This document shows, piece after piece, positions 1-8,880 of a DNA stretch of 57,518 bases. Position 1 is the first letter of the stretch. Each line of letters opens with the position of its first letter. The translations under genes were made by a program, and so were the position numbers. The notes below the pieces were generated by a model, which ran no database searches, was not told the DNA's origin, and saw only the letters and a program-made list of their open reading frames with translations. The stretch is from JACZST01 sp964195155 (lineage in GTDB: Bacteria; Actinomycetota; Acidimicrobiia; Spongiisociales; UBA5794), in assembly GCA_964195155.1 (NCBI GenBank), contig CAXMOP010000055.1, positions 1 to 57,518 of the forward strand. The letters are read 5' to 3'.

Positions 1-720
1 GATTGGGAACATCGTTCCACCGGCGAGATTGGCCGGCGGATCCGGTGCGATCGCATAAGCCTGCGGCGGCACGTCGGAGTCGAGTCGCCGGTACAGGCGA
101 GTTGCGTAGGCGACGTCGATGCGCACTCGTTCCATCGGCGGGACACCGAACCCGGCGTCCTCGAGCCACGACGGAACCCTTGAGGTCGCCCCGCTGCTGT
201 CTACCACGAGGTCGGCATTCAAGTCTTCCTGCGCTCCACCGACGTCGCTCATAGCGCGGATGCCGACAACACGCGCAGCGGCGGCATCGAATCGCAGTCC
301 AACCATTGAGGTCGCCTCCCTGAGTTCAATGTTGTGGCGGTCGAGCAGCCGACGCCGGATGTGGCCCTCGAGGTAGGGCCGCGAGCAGCAGACCATGTAC
401 GCGGCACCTTCCGCGCCAGTCCCCGATGCGTAGCCGCCCGCTATGTGCCAAACGAGATTATCGGCCGGATCGAAACCCACGGCTCCGCCGGCCTGGAGCT
501 CGGACTCGATACCTGGAAACGCCGACTCGAGGACCCTTCGGCCCGGCTCATGGAGGAGATGGAGATGCCGTCCCTGCGCCACGCCACGGCGAGGGGCCGA
601 CGGTTCTGTAAGCCGATCCCGTTCGACGATTAACACCGAGTCGAAGTGATCAGCCAAAAAACGCGCAGCCAGGAGGCCGGAGATGCCAGCTCCAGCAACG
701 ATTGCAGTTTGCGTCTTCAA
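1..720 (-). CDS. FAD-dependent oxidoreductase (monooxygenase/LasC-like), 3' end outside window
   Basis: The minus strand is open from a TTG at 720 to the left edge (240 codons, no stop), so the C-terminal half is missing. The protein starts MKTQTAIVAGAGISG, a Rossmann FAD-binding motif (G10-x-G12-x-x-G15), followed by an acidic strand end (IVERDRL) and a PRRGVAQGRHLH stretch typical of LasC/squalene-epoxidase-like flavin monooxygenases. A second FAD-contacting region (DLVVDSSGATSRVP) is present near residue 190. The TTG start is chosen because a GAGGT sequence lies about 10 bases upstream; an in-frame GTG 18 bases earlier is an alternative. The substrate cannot be read from this part. Confidence 0.8.
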   Translation of the reverse strand, partial: MKTQTAIVAGAGISGLLAARFLADHFDSVLIVERDRLTEPSAPRRGVAQGRHLHLLHEPGRRVLESAFPGIESELQAGGAVGFDPADNLVWHIAGGYASGTGAEGAAYMVCCSRPYLEGHIRRRLLDRHNIELREATSMVGLRFDAAAARVVGIRAMSDVGGAQEDLNADLVVDSSGATSRVPSWLEDAGFGVPPMERVRIDVAYATRLYRRLDSDVPPQAYAIAPDPPANLAGGTMFPI

Positions 721-1127
721 CGAGGTGGACCTCGGCACGATTATCGCATCAGAATGCGTCGGATGCGCTAACCAGCGCTCGGCGCGTTCTCACGCGGCGT
801 TTCCCCGTTTGAATGGAAACTGACGAAACCGCCGCAGCTCAAACAGGCACACACAACTGTCCGGGAACCGGCAATATGCGCTACCTGTGACCCGTCGTGA
901 TGAGCCACCGGATTTGGGGTAGCTGGCCGTATGGAGGCGCTCTCCGTGCTGGTAGCCGATCGTGCGATAGCGTTCTCTGTGATACGGGATCGTCCTTCTG
1001 TCGCCTTTGATGGGTGCGTGAGTCAGCTGGTCAGTTGGACCCCGGTTGGTTCGTGACCCGCTTGGAGCCCCTTCCCGATCCACCTCAGTTCAGTGATAGG
1101 CCAGCCGCTGGCTCTGCGGCTTCGGAG
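721..1127. other. gene-poor spacer, no supported feature
   Basis: About 400 bases between the flavoprotein start and the end of the broken HNH gene. The only open frame of any size (790-1083, minus) encodes an Arg/Ser-rich peptide with no recognisable motif and looks spurious. No tRNA, hairpin terminator or repeat was evident. The base composition seems less GC-rich than the rest of the window. Confidence 0.5.
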
Positions 1128-1795
1128 CTACTGGATGCGGTCTCGCTTCTCCAAGTTGTGCCGGGCGCACAGCAGTTGGATGTTCTCCACGGTTGATGAC
1201 GACCCGCCACGGGAGTATGGGATCACGTGATCGAAGTGGAGGTTCTCCCTCGACCCGCAGAGGACGCACTGCCCTTGATCACGCTTCCACACTTCGCGTT
1301 TCACCTCGGTCGGTATCAACCGCGTGTGTTCGACTTCGACGTCCTGCTGGTTGGCCTCGACGTCACCATTGGCGGCTTCGAGCCGGAACTTGCACACCAG
1401 GCGACCTTCGGATGGTTCCTGCCAAGCATCGACGAGTCGAAACAGGCCGTTGTACACCCAAATCCCGGAGCGGACCTTCTCATACACCCGAACGTTCTCC
1501 GGTGCTGTCTCGTCGTTGCGAGCTGACTCCGCGGCTTGGTAGAACCTCCCGTTCTGGGTTGGAGTGCCGTTCTCGTTGAACAGCGGCTGATCCACCCCCT
1601 ATCGTGGCCTTCGTAGATGAGAACCCGACCATCCTCCAACACCTCGTCGGTGTATGGAGCGCCCCTGCGTGTACTCATCAGAAGTACCGAATGCGTTGGA
1701 GCGATCCGGAAGTGCATCCCCGCTTGAAGATTCTTGCCCCCATGGGCACACATTTCGGTATGGCTGATCACATCACCCGGCTGCGCGACGCCCAT
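1128..1795 (-). pseudogene. SRA-YDG/HNH endonuclease, frameshifted with a probable small deletion
   Basis: Two minus-strand frames together spell one YDG/SRA-HNH protein. The N-terminal part (1795 to about 1606) contains QAGMHFRI, LLMSTRRGAPYTDEV and ends LIYEGHD. The C-terminal part (1595-1128) starts VDQPLFNENGTPTQNGRF, continues with the YDG core (VRSGIWVYNGLFRLVDAW) and ends in an HNH nuclease domain: CVLCG, HFDHVIPYSRGG, N and a final CARHN. The frame changes between GHD and VDQP, and homologues usually have a short linker there, so several codons plus frame appear lost. A stop codon directly precedes the ATG at 1795. The family typically reads modified DNA or acts in restriction. An assembly error is the alternative to a dead gene. 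Confidence 0.7.
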
Positions 1796-2064
1796 TCAAG
1801 CGGTGCGCTGTTCGGGACATCGGAATTGACGAGTACGCGTCTCTAGCGTCCCGGGGCATCCTCTGACGTACAGTCGTAGTCGTCCGGACCCTGCGGCCGT
1901 GTTGCGGTTTCGATCTTGCGGTGGGTGATCTCTTTATTTTCCATAAGTGTTCCTTCCTGCAGCTTGCCGCACTCCACGCAGAGAGTGACTGGCCCATATC
2001 CTCACAGATGCGCCAGCTGACCGCGTGCGTACAAGTTTGCAGCCGAGCCGGGCCTTTCACACCG

Positions 2065-2583
2065 TCAGAAGCGGAATCGGGTCACGTCGTTTGGAAAGTC
2101 GAACCATGCCATGGCTTTGTCCGGGGTGAGGACTCGCAAGCCTCCAGCGTTTGGTCCTTCCCAACTGTTCGCCTGCGGCGAGTAGCCGAGTTCTGCGTAC
2201 TTCCGAGAGAACTCTGCTGCCAGCCGACCACCAAACTCCAGCCCTGGCGTAGCAGCGGACAGAGATCGTCCCTCCACGATCACAGCGCGGCTACCACTCT
2301 CGAGATGGAGCACGCACCCAGCGTTGGCAGCCAAGTTCCGTACATGAATCGTGTCAGGCGAACCGTCATACCAGAACCGCCCATCCATCCAGACACCCCA
2401 GCGAGGAACCACATGAGGGTTCCCGTCGGGTCGAGTCGTCGCCATCCAGTAGTGAAACGACTCCAGCAACTGATCCTCCACCACGGACCATTCGAGAACG
2501 CCATGATCGGTATCCGGAACACCGTACCCGTGGGGCATCTCGGGCCGATCACGTACAGGGCCGTTCATGACCTCAACATACAT
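2065..2583 (-). CDS. pyridoxamine 5'-phosphate oxidase-fold (PPOX) family protein
   Basis: A 172-residue single-domain protein with the split-barrel flavin-binding pattern of PPOX enzymes: FHYWMATTRPDGNPHVVPRWGVW near residues 43-64, then WYDGSPDTIHVRNLAANAGCVLHLE and VIVEGRS. It ends with a typical tail (AMAWFDFPNDVTRFRF). Such proteins bind FMN or F420 and act as small reductases or oxidases; the substrate is not predictable. The start at 2583 could instead be the ATG 15 bases downstream. It stands alone between the broken HNH gene and the P-type ATPase. Confidence 0.85.
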   Translation of the reverse strand: MYVEVMNGPVRDRPEMPHGYGVPDTDHGVLEWSVVEDQLLESFHYWMATTRPDGNPHVVPRWGVWMDGRFWYDGSPDTIHVRNLAANAGCVLHLESGSRAVIVEGRSLSAATPGLEFGGRLAAEFSRKYAELGYSPQANSWEGPNAGGLRVLTPDKAMAWFDFPNDVTRFRF

Positions 2584-2790
2584 TCATCCATGTAGACGAC
2601 GGTGCCCGCCAACAATCCAGCTAGCGAAATCAAGGCCGATATGCGCCAGCTGTCTAGCTGTATTGGCATGTGCCGTTATGTTCGGGCAGTGAGTGTCAGT
2701 TCCGTGGGTTGTTCCGCCCGTTATCAGTGCGACCTTCATCTTGTGGGAGGCTCGGGTTCGACTGTCAGCGCATCCGTGACGCAACCGTGG

Positions 2791-5508
2791 TTACCCCTTC
2801 GCGTGTCGCATCTGGATTGCCTTGTCGATTGCCACGAAGAGGGGGCTGATGAGGGAGAGGGCGATCGCGATCGCCCATTGGCCTCCGGTGAGTGAGACCG
2901 TCGTGAGAAGGCGTTGAAAGATCCCGAACTCAACTGCGGCAAGTGTCAGGAACCAGCCGAGGATCACCCAACCCATATACGGGAACAGCGGAGCTGACCA
3001 CCACGGCTCGCGTTCGCGTCGCATCACGAGGCCATTGTTGACTCCGGCGAGGGCAACGACGGCGAACGCCATCGTCATTGACACGGTGCCAACGGTGGTG
3101 CTCGGCTCGTCGGGTCCGTACTGGAGTAGGAGGAGCGCCGGGCCAGCGATCAGCAATCCGCTAACCACCCAGCGGATCGTCTGGGCCCGGTTGGCGATCT
3201 TCGTCCCTGGGGTACGGGGAGGTCGTTCCATGACGCTCGGGTCTGGCACATCGACGATGAAGCCGACGACCACCGTGGAGATGACGAAGAACTTGGCGAA
3301 CAGCAGCATCATTGGGAAGAGTGCGATGCCGTCGTTGATGTTGAGAATCGTGGCCAGCAGCATGAGCTGGAGAACCGCGGACAGCACCGTCAGCTGGAGC
3401 TTCACATATGACGAGATGCGGCGGTAGATGTCGCGACCGAGGTCGACGGCCCGCACGAGCGTGGCGAAGTTGTCGTCGGTGAGGATGAGCCTGCCTGCCT
3501 GCTTGGTGACCTCGGAACCGCTCCCCATCGCTACCCCGATGTCGGCCTGCTTGAGGGCCGCGGCGTCGTTGACGGCGTCGCCTGTCATCGCCACGACTTC
3601 GCCGGATTCCTGCATCAGTCGAGCGAGGCGGACCTTGTCTTCGGGGGCGACCCGCCCGAAGACGTGCAGCTCCGGTAGCCGTTCGATGACGGTCGCGTCG
3701 TCGAGGGCGGCGAGATCGGTGCCGTTGATGACTCCTGGGCCGAGACCCAACTCATCGGCGATCGCCCGAGCGGTTACCGTATGGTCACCGGTGATCATCC
3801 GGACATCGATACCAGCAGCGCTCGCCTGCTGAACGGCGTCCCTAGCCTCGATGCGCAGCGGGTCGATGATCCCGACCAACGAAATGAAGTCAAGAGCCGT
3901 AACGGCGCCCATCGGGTCGTCGAGGGCTGCCGCAAACTCCTGGTCGGACAGACCCCGGACCGCGAAGGCGAGGACCCGCAGACCCTTCTCCGACAGCCCC
4001 TGGTTGGCTGCCACGAGCTCATCGCGGGTATCGGCGATCGGTGCACGCACACCGTTCCACGCCGCACCCGAACACCGGTCGATCACGACATCGGGTGCGC
4101 CCTTGACGCACATGAAGTGTGGGAACGCTGCGATGGCCCCTGTGGCCGTCACCGGGGTGTCGTGAAAGGTGGCCATGAACTTGTACTCGGAATCGAACGG
4201 CACCTCCGCCACGCGCGTAAGGCTGCGGCGGGTCACCTCGGCATCCACCCCCACTTTTGCGGCGAGGACGACGAGTGCCGCTTCCGTGGGGTCCCCGATG
4301 ATCGACCCGTCATCGGCGACGGTGGCATCGCTGCATAGCGTCAGCCCGAGACCGAGCCGAACGAAGTCGGGCGTCGCCTTCCCCGCCGAGCCGAGGATTG
4401 CCCCGCTCTTCGCATAGCCGCTGCCCTCGATCTTGTACCACTCTCCGGCGGCGAGCATCGTGGTGGCAGTCATGGCGTTCATCGTCAACGTGCCGGTCTT
4501 GTCGCTGTTGATCACCGTCGTCGCACCGAGCGTTTCGACGTCGGTGAGCGACTTGACCACGGCCTTGTGCTCGGCAAGGCGCTGCGCCCCCGATGACAAC
4601 ATGAGCTGGACAAACGTCGGGAGTCCGGTCGGGATCGCCGCGATCGCTGTCGTTATGGCGAGCAGGATCAGCGTCTCGGTGTCCTGGCCGCGATAGATAC
4701 CGACGATGGCGATGATCGCAACTGCACCCCACGCCAGCAACCCGAAGACCTTCGTCAGCTCATCGAGTTCGAGCTGGAGTGGTGACTTCACCCGCTTCGT
4801 TGCCGTGACCATGTCGGCGATGTGGCCCATCTGCGTCGAAGCCCCGGTCGCGACGACCACGACCGTCGCCGATCCCCGAGTGACCTGAGTGTTTTGGAAC
4901 ACGAGGTTGGTCCGGTCACCAAGCGGTATTACCTCGTCCGGCAAAGAGTTCGCGTCCTTGGCGATCGGTGCGCTCTCGCCGGTGAGCGAAGCCTCCTGAA
5001 CCTCGAGCGATGCCGAGCTCACGATCCGTGCATCCGCAGGGACAATGTCCCCAGCCTCGAGGAGCAGGACGTCACCGGGAACGAGGCCGCTGGCATCAAC
5101 CTCCGCGACCCGGTCGGACCGTCGCACCCGAGCCGTCGGCACCTGGAGCTCGGCCAGGGCTTCGACGCTGGCCATCGCCTTGCGCTCCTGGTTGGTCCCC
5201 ATGATCACGTTGAGCAGCACCAGCGCCCCGACGACCGCCCCAGTGGCGAACTGACCGATCACAAAGCTCGCGACGCTGACGATCAACAGCATGATGTTCA
5301 TTGGGTTCGCCAGCTGGCCCTTGGCCATCTGCCACATCGTTGGCGGCGGTTCGGTAGCGATCACATTCGCCCCATACTCACCGACGCGTCGCTGCACGTC
5401 GTTGGGACTCAGACCGTGGTCAGAGTCGGTCTCGAGAGCGTCCACCGTCTCATTGGCGGACAGGGAATACCAAGGGACGGTGGGCGGTATCCGGTCGGTC
5501 TTCGTCAT
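2791..5508 (-). CDS. cation-transporting P-type ATPase
   Basis: A 905-residue P-type ATPase, full length for the P2/P3 group. In order: an N-terminal cation-ATPase domain, membrane segments at about 68-105, the actuator loop SLTGES (174-179), the M4 motif IPTGLP (292-297), the phosphorylation site DKTGTL with D336, the nucleotide domain, and a hinge region. The membrane segments at the end include LLFAKFFVISTVVVGF. The hinge reads GDAVNDAAALKQADIGVAMG, whereas most members have GDGVNDAPAL. The ion is probably Ca2+, Mg2+ or H+, but this cannot be decided here. A GAGG sequence lies 8-9 bases before the ATG. Confidence 0.92.
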   Translation of the reverse strand: MTKTDRIPPTVPWYSLSANETVDALETDSDHGLSPNDVQRRVGEYGANVIATEPPPTMWQMAKGQLANPMNIMLLIVSVASFVIGQFATGAVVGALVLLNVIMGTNQERKAMASVEALAELQVPTARVRRSDRVAEVDASGLVPGDVLLLEAGDIVPADARIVSSASLEVQEASLTGESAPIAKDANSLPDEVIPLGDRTNLVFQNTQVTRGSATVVVVATGASTQMGHIADMVTATKRVKSPLQLELDELTKVFGLLAWGAVAIIAIVGIYRGQDTETLILLAITTAIAAIPTGLPTFVQLMLSSGAQRLAEHKAVVKSLTDVETLGATTVINSDKTGTLTMNAMTATTMLAAGEWYKIEGSGYAKSGAILGSAGKATPDFVRLGLGLTLCSDATVADDGSIIGDPTEAALVVLAAKVGVDAEVTRRSLTRVAEVPFDSEYKFMATFHDTPVTATGAIAAFPHFMCVKGAPDVVIDRCSGAAWNGVRAPIADTRDELVAANQGLSEKGLRVLAFAVRGLSDQEFAAALDDPMGAVTALDFISLVGIIDPLRIEARDAVQQASAAGIDVRMITGDHTVTARAIADELGLGPGVINGTDLAALDDATVIERLPELHVFGRVAPEDKVRLARLMQESGEVVAMTGDAVNDAAALKQADIGVAMGSGSEVTKQAGRLILTDDNFATLVRAVDLGRDIYRRISSYVKLQLTVLSAVLQLMLLATILNINDGIALFPMMLLFAKFFVISTVVVGFIVDVPDPSVMERPPRTPGTKIANRAQTIRWVVSGLLIAGPALLLLQYGPDEPSTTVGTVSMTMAFAVVALAGVNNGLVMRREREPWWSAPLFPYMGWVILGWFLTLAAVEFGIFQRLLTTVSLTGGQWAIAIALSLISPLFVAIDKAIQMRHAKG

Positions 5509-5735
5509 GGTGAGCGCCTCGGTTTCTCAAAGCACGATTGTGCGAATGTGTCGATCGTATTCTCGCAGTCGCTGTTGTTCGCTGGGAATGGCGGAATCGG
5601 GGCAGTACTGGTCCGCCGTCCAGGCTTGACTCCGTGCTCTTGCCACCGAACACTGGTTGACGCTCAATGACGGGGCGCTTACACCGACCCGCAGGCACAC
5701 CGGGCGATTTGCCAGGATCAGTGTCGATCAACGCG

Positions 5736-6599
5736 CTACGGAGCCGCAGTCCCCAGATAGGCCTCTGCGTTTGATGCGAAGAACCCGTCGCTGTACGGGG
5801 CGAGGCTCGGATTGGCGAATGCAGTCTCGAATGCGCGCCGGTAGCTGCCTGGCTCCGATTCGAACATCGCCATGATGTGCCAGTCCGAGCCGAACATGAT
5901 CTTGTCCGCAAGCGAGTACCCGCCGGGAGGCGGCCCGCCGTCGATCGCCTCGGCCAATCGGGCGACGAAGACCGAGTCGTCTTCAAGGATCTCCTCGAAG
6001 TGCCCGAACTCGCAGTACACCTGCTCATATGACTCGCACAGATCGATGACGGTGCGGGCGTACGGGCCGAGCTCGTCTCCACTCGTCCAATCCGCTGCGC
6101 CCCCGGCATGGCCGAGGCATAGCCGCAGCGTTGGAAACTCCTTCATCACGAGCCGCCAGGCGACCGGGTCGGACAGACGCCCGTAGCCGGGCATGCTCTC
6201 GAACCCGGCAGGGGTGCAGTGCGTGAACAGCGGGATCTTCCCGCCCTGACAGAGATCGAACAGCTTCCGGTTGCGCTCGTCAACCGGATCCCCGTTCCCC
6301 AGCGGTCGATACCCGTTTGGTGGATAGAACTTGACGCCCACGCATCCCTTGGCGAGCGCCTCCTCAACGACGGCGAGTCCATCAGCTCGGCTCGGATCGA
6401 ATGCGACAAACGTCTTCAACGAGCCACCGCTCTCGCTCTGCAGAGCGAGAGCTCGTTCCACCTGTGTGCCGATGTCGTACATTGGCTGGCTCTCGGGGTA
6501 GTAGTGGTCCATGTCCATCAGGTGGTGGAGGGAGAGCGAAACACCGGGCATCACCAAGTGGAGCAACTGGTAGATGTCGCACTCGTGCGACAGCATCAC
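5736..6599 (-). CDS. amidohydrolase (metal-dependent TIM-barrel hydrolase), 5'-truncated
   Basis: A 287-residue amidohydrolase-2 family protein. It retains the central and C-terminal metal-site segments VKFYPPNGYRPLG, LFTHCTPAGF (His), LCLGHAGG (His) and FGSDWH (Asp), but the N-terminal strand that normally supplies the first metal ligands is missing. Upstream of the GTG at 6599 the same frame meets TAA after five codons. At this point the sequence switches to a truncated ABC ATPase on the other strand. Both genes therefore lose their 5' ends at one place, which points to a deletion, rearrangement or misassembly. The product would probably be inactive as encoded. Confidence 0.75.
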   Translation of the reverse strand: MMLSHECDIYQLLHLVMPGVSLSLHHLMDMDHYYPESQPMYDIGTQVERALALQSESGGSLKTFVAFDPSRADGLAVVEEALAKGCVGVKFYPPNGYRPLGNGDPVDERNRKLFDLCQGGKIPLFTHCTPAGFESMPGYGRLSDPVAWRLVMKEFPTLRLCLGHAGGAADWTSGDELGPYARTVIDLCESYEQVYCEFGHFEEILEDDSVFVARLAEAIDGGPPPGGYSLADKIMFGSDWHIMAMFESEPGSYRRAFETAFANPSLAPYSDGFFASNAEAYLGTAAP

Positions 6600-7191
6600 G
6601 AGCAGCCGATGGGTTTAGCGGAGGCGGTGGCCGCGACCAGCCGCTGGCTCGGATTGCTTGGCATCGAGGATCGTGCCGAGTCGAAGGTCGAAACCCTTTC
6701 GCACGGCAACCAGCAACGTGTTCAGCTTGCGGCCGCGTTGGTGCACGACCCCGTATTGCTGGTATTGGATGAGCCATTCGCCGGTCTCGATCCGCTCGGT
6801 GTGGATGCTTTGTCAACGACGTTGCAGGATCTGGCCGACAGCGGTACGGCGATTGTGTTCTCGAGCCATCAGCTCGATCTCGTCGAGGATGTTTCTCAGG
6901 ACGTCGCCATCATCAACCGAGGGCGGGTGGTGCTCAGCGGCGTGCTGGATGACCTCAAGGCCGCCTCAACCACTCGACGCCTCGACGTCGTGGTCGACGG
7001 GGATCATTGGGTTCCGGATTCGGGAGGCCGCGTTGTCACCGACGATCGCGGTCGACGCCATACCCTCGTCGAGAGCGACGCGGCCCGTGGGTGAGATCTT
7101 CGCCGCTGCCAGCTCGGCGGGGCACGTCGATCGCTTCTCGTTTGAGCCCCCATCGCTCTCCGACTTGTTCCGCGAGGCGGTCGGTATATGA
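6600..7191 (+). pseudogene. ABC transporter ATPase (NatA-like), 5'-truncated and frameshifted
   Basis: The frame from about 6600 encodes the second half of an ABC-2-type ATPase: the signature LSHGNQQRVQLAAALVHDP, Walker B LLVLDEPFAGLDP and switch His FSSHQ. The Walker A and Q-loop half is absent because the sequence begins abruptly at the 6.6-kb junction. The frame stops at 7094 after DAARG, while the conserved C-terminal tail (GEIFAAASSAG, then SLSDLFREAVGI) continues one base over and ends at 7191. Removing one G from the GGG run near 7090 would restore it. The tail overlaps the permease start by 4 bases, as expected of an intact ancestral operon. Confidence 0.8.
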
Positions 7192-8321
7192 ACCGTTGGA
7201 CGCAGACGATATTGCTCGCCAAGCGGGAATTCGTCACCAGGGCCAGGAGCAAGGTCTTCCTGATCTCGATGGGTGTGATCGCCCTGGTCATCATCGCGAT
7301 CGGGCCCGTCGTCTCCCTCTTTGCGGACGACCCGGAACCGATTCAGATCGGGATTGTGGGTGCAGAGCCGGCTGGGATCGAAGAAAGTCTTGCCGGGCGG
7401 GCAGCACTGTCGGAACAGCAGGTCGAGATCACTCGCTATGACTCTCTGGCGGCTGCCGAGGGCGACCTCGAGGAGGGGGCGGTCGAAGCGCTGCTCGTGG
7501 ACGGAACCAGCATCGTGTTCAACGAGGAAGAGTCCCTCGTCGTTGTGCGGATCGTCACCGACTCGGTCAACTCGCGCGCCAGGATCGCTCTGATGGAGAA
7601 CCTCGGCCTCACCGCGGCGGAGATGCAGCAACTCAACGACCCGGGGCAGATCGTGGTCCGCACCCTCGTCGTTGCCGACCCTGAAGAGAGACCGCGCCGG
7701 GTTGCTGCTTTCGGCGGCATGGTGGTGCTCTTCATGACCATCTTGACCTTCGGCCAGTTCGTGGCCATGGGTACGGTTGAGGAGAAGCAGAACCGGGTGG
7801 TCGAGATCCTCCTGTCGCGGGTCAAGGCGTCCCAGGTTCTCGTCGGGAAGGTCCTCGGCATCGGCGCTCTAGGACTGGTCCAGTTGCTGGTCATGGCCGC
7901 CGCCGCGTTGGTTGCCATCAACATCATCGACATCGAGGGCGTCTCTGTCGGCAGCATCGGGGCCGAGATCGTGGCGGGGGTCGTCTTTTGGTTCCTGCTC
8001 GGCTACACGCTGTACGCGTTTCTATACGCGGCGCTCGGCGCCACCGTCTCGCGCCAGGAGGACCTCCAGGGTGGTTTGGTGCTGCCGTTAATTCTCCTGG
8101 GCCCTGCCTTCTTCATCGCCCAACTCGCAGTGGCGGATCCGGATCTGCCCATCGTGAGATTCGGGTCGTTCTTTCCCCCCTGGACGCCCATGATCATGCC
8201 GATCCGCACGGCGCTCGGCTCTGCACAGCCCTGGGAGGTCGCACTTTCGATAGCGCTGGTCGTGGCCTGCATCGTCTTGCTCGTATGGATTGGTTCCGTG
8301 TCTATACCGGGGCACTGCTGA
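7188..8321 (+). CDS. ABC-2 type permease (NatB-like), C-terminal frameshift
   Basis: A 377-residue permease: an N-terminal membrane segment (FLISMGVIALVIIAIGPVVS, ~25-45), an extracytoplasmic domain (~50-165), then five or six membrane segments from ~170 to the end. VEEKQNRVVEILLSRVKASQVLVGK is cut here only by position (~198-222) and is typical of NatB/YhaP exporters. The last frame residues after LLVWIG are atypical, but one base over the sequence continues as RVYTGALLRTGG and ends at 8374. One missing C in TTCCGTG (~8297) explains this. It would partner the broken ATPase upstream, so the exporter is probably non-functional unless both shifts are sequencing errors. Confidence 0.85.
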   Translation: MNRWTQTILLAKREFVTRARSKVFLISMGVIALVIIAIGPVVSLFADDPEPIQIGIVGAEPAGIEESLAGRAALSEQQVEITRYDSLAAAEGDLEEGAVEALLVDGTSIVFNEEESLVVVRIVTDSVNSRARIALMENLGLTAAEMQQLNDPGQIVVRTLVVADPEERPRRVAAFGGMVVLFMTILTFGQFVAMGTVEEKQNRVVEILLSRVKASQVLVGKVLGIGALGLVQLLVMAAAALVAINIIDIEGVSVGSIGAEIVAGVVFWFLLGYTLYAFLYAALGATVSRQEDLQGGLVLPLILLGPAFFIAQLAVADPDLPIVRFGSFFPPWTPMIMPIRTALGSAQPWEVALSIALVVACIVLLVWIGSVSIPGHC

Positions 8322-8399
8322 GGACGGGCGGGACGGTGAAGCTGCGCGATGCATGGAGGTCGACGGGCGCCTGACCCCCAGCGGACGGCCGCCCTTCCT

Positions 8400-8786
8400 C
8401 TATGGCAGCGGTTCGTCGCCGAGTCTTTGATAGATCTGCCGAAAGACCAGCCTCGCGGCGATCATCGCGACGATGAGCAGGATGACATCGATGAGATGCC
8501 CGAGCTCAACATGGTCCCCGAAAACGACATCGACGACTTCGAGGATGATGAACTTGCTCATGAAGAGAATCCCGAAGAGCGAAACTGCGCCGAGCACCCT
8601 CCAAGGCGTTCCCTCGCGCTCATCGAAGTAGGCCTTGACCCGGTGCTCGACACCACCGATCACGTCGAGCATCGCCTTGAGTAGCAACGCGGTGAGGATC
8701 GAGATCGTGAACGAGTCGATGACGATCGCATCGGAGAACTCCACGAAGAGGTTCAGCACCACGATGTAGATCAGAACGTCGGTCAT
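8400..8786 (-). CDS. small integral membrane protein, unknown family
   Basis: A 128-residue hydrophobic protein with about four membrane helices (~3-25, 28-45, 62-85, 95-112) and a charged loop HRVKAYFDEREGTPWR between helices two and three. The family is not recognised. The frame stays open and coding-like for about 30 codons upstream of the ATG at 8786 (AAPSTSEAPTAADSAE, then TYLITLSQQRYASW), but no ATG, GTG or TTG is found there, so the true start is uncertain. It follows the PadR pair on the same strand and could be co-transcribed with it. Confidence 0.55.
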   Translation of the reverse strand: MTDVLIYIVVLNLFVEFSDAIVIDSFTISILTALLLKAMLDVIGGVEHRVKAYFDEREGTPWRVLGAVSLFGILFMSKFIILEVVDVVFGDHVELGHLIDVILLIVAMIAARLVFRQIYQRLGDEPLP

Positions 8787-8880
8787 CCAAGAGGCATACC
8801 GCTGCTGGCTGAGCGTGATCAGATAGGTCTCTGCCGAATCCGCAGCCGTGGGAGCCTCCGAGGTCGACGGGGCCGCGACT

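Noticed and set aside
790..1083. 97-codon minus-strand ORF
   Set aside because: No ribosome-binding site, odd composition and no motif.
2005..2657. ATGCGCCAGCTG on both sides of the PPOX gene as attachment-site repeats
   Set aside because: Only 12 matching bases with no integrase or tRNA nearby; chance is likely.
7092..7094. TGA in the ABC ATPase as a second selenocysteine codon
   Set aside because: The sequence after this TGA is not family-like in the same frame; the true tail lies one base over, so it is a frameshift.
8319..8321. TGA in the ABC permease as selenocysteine
   Set aside because: The family tail is in another frame and no Cys is expected at this place.
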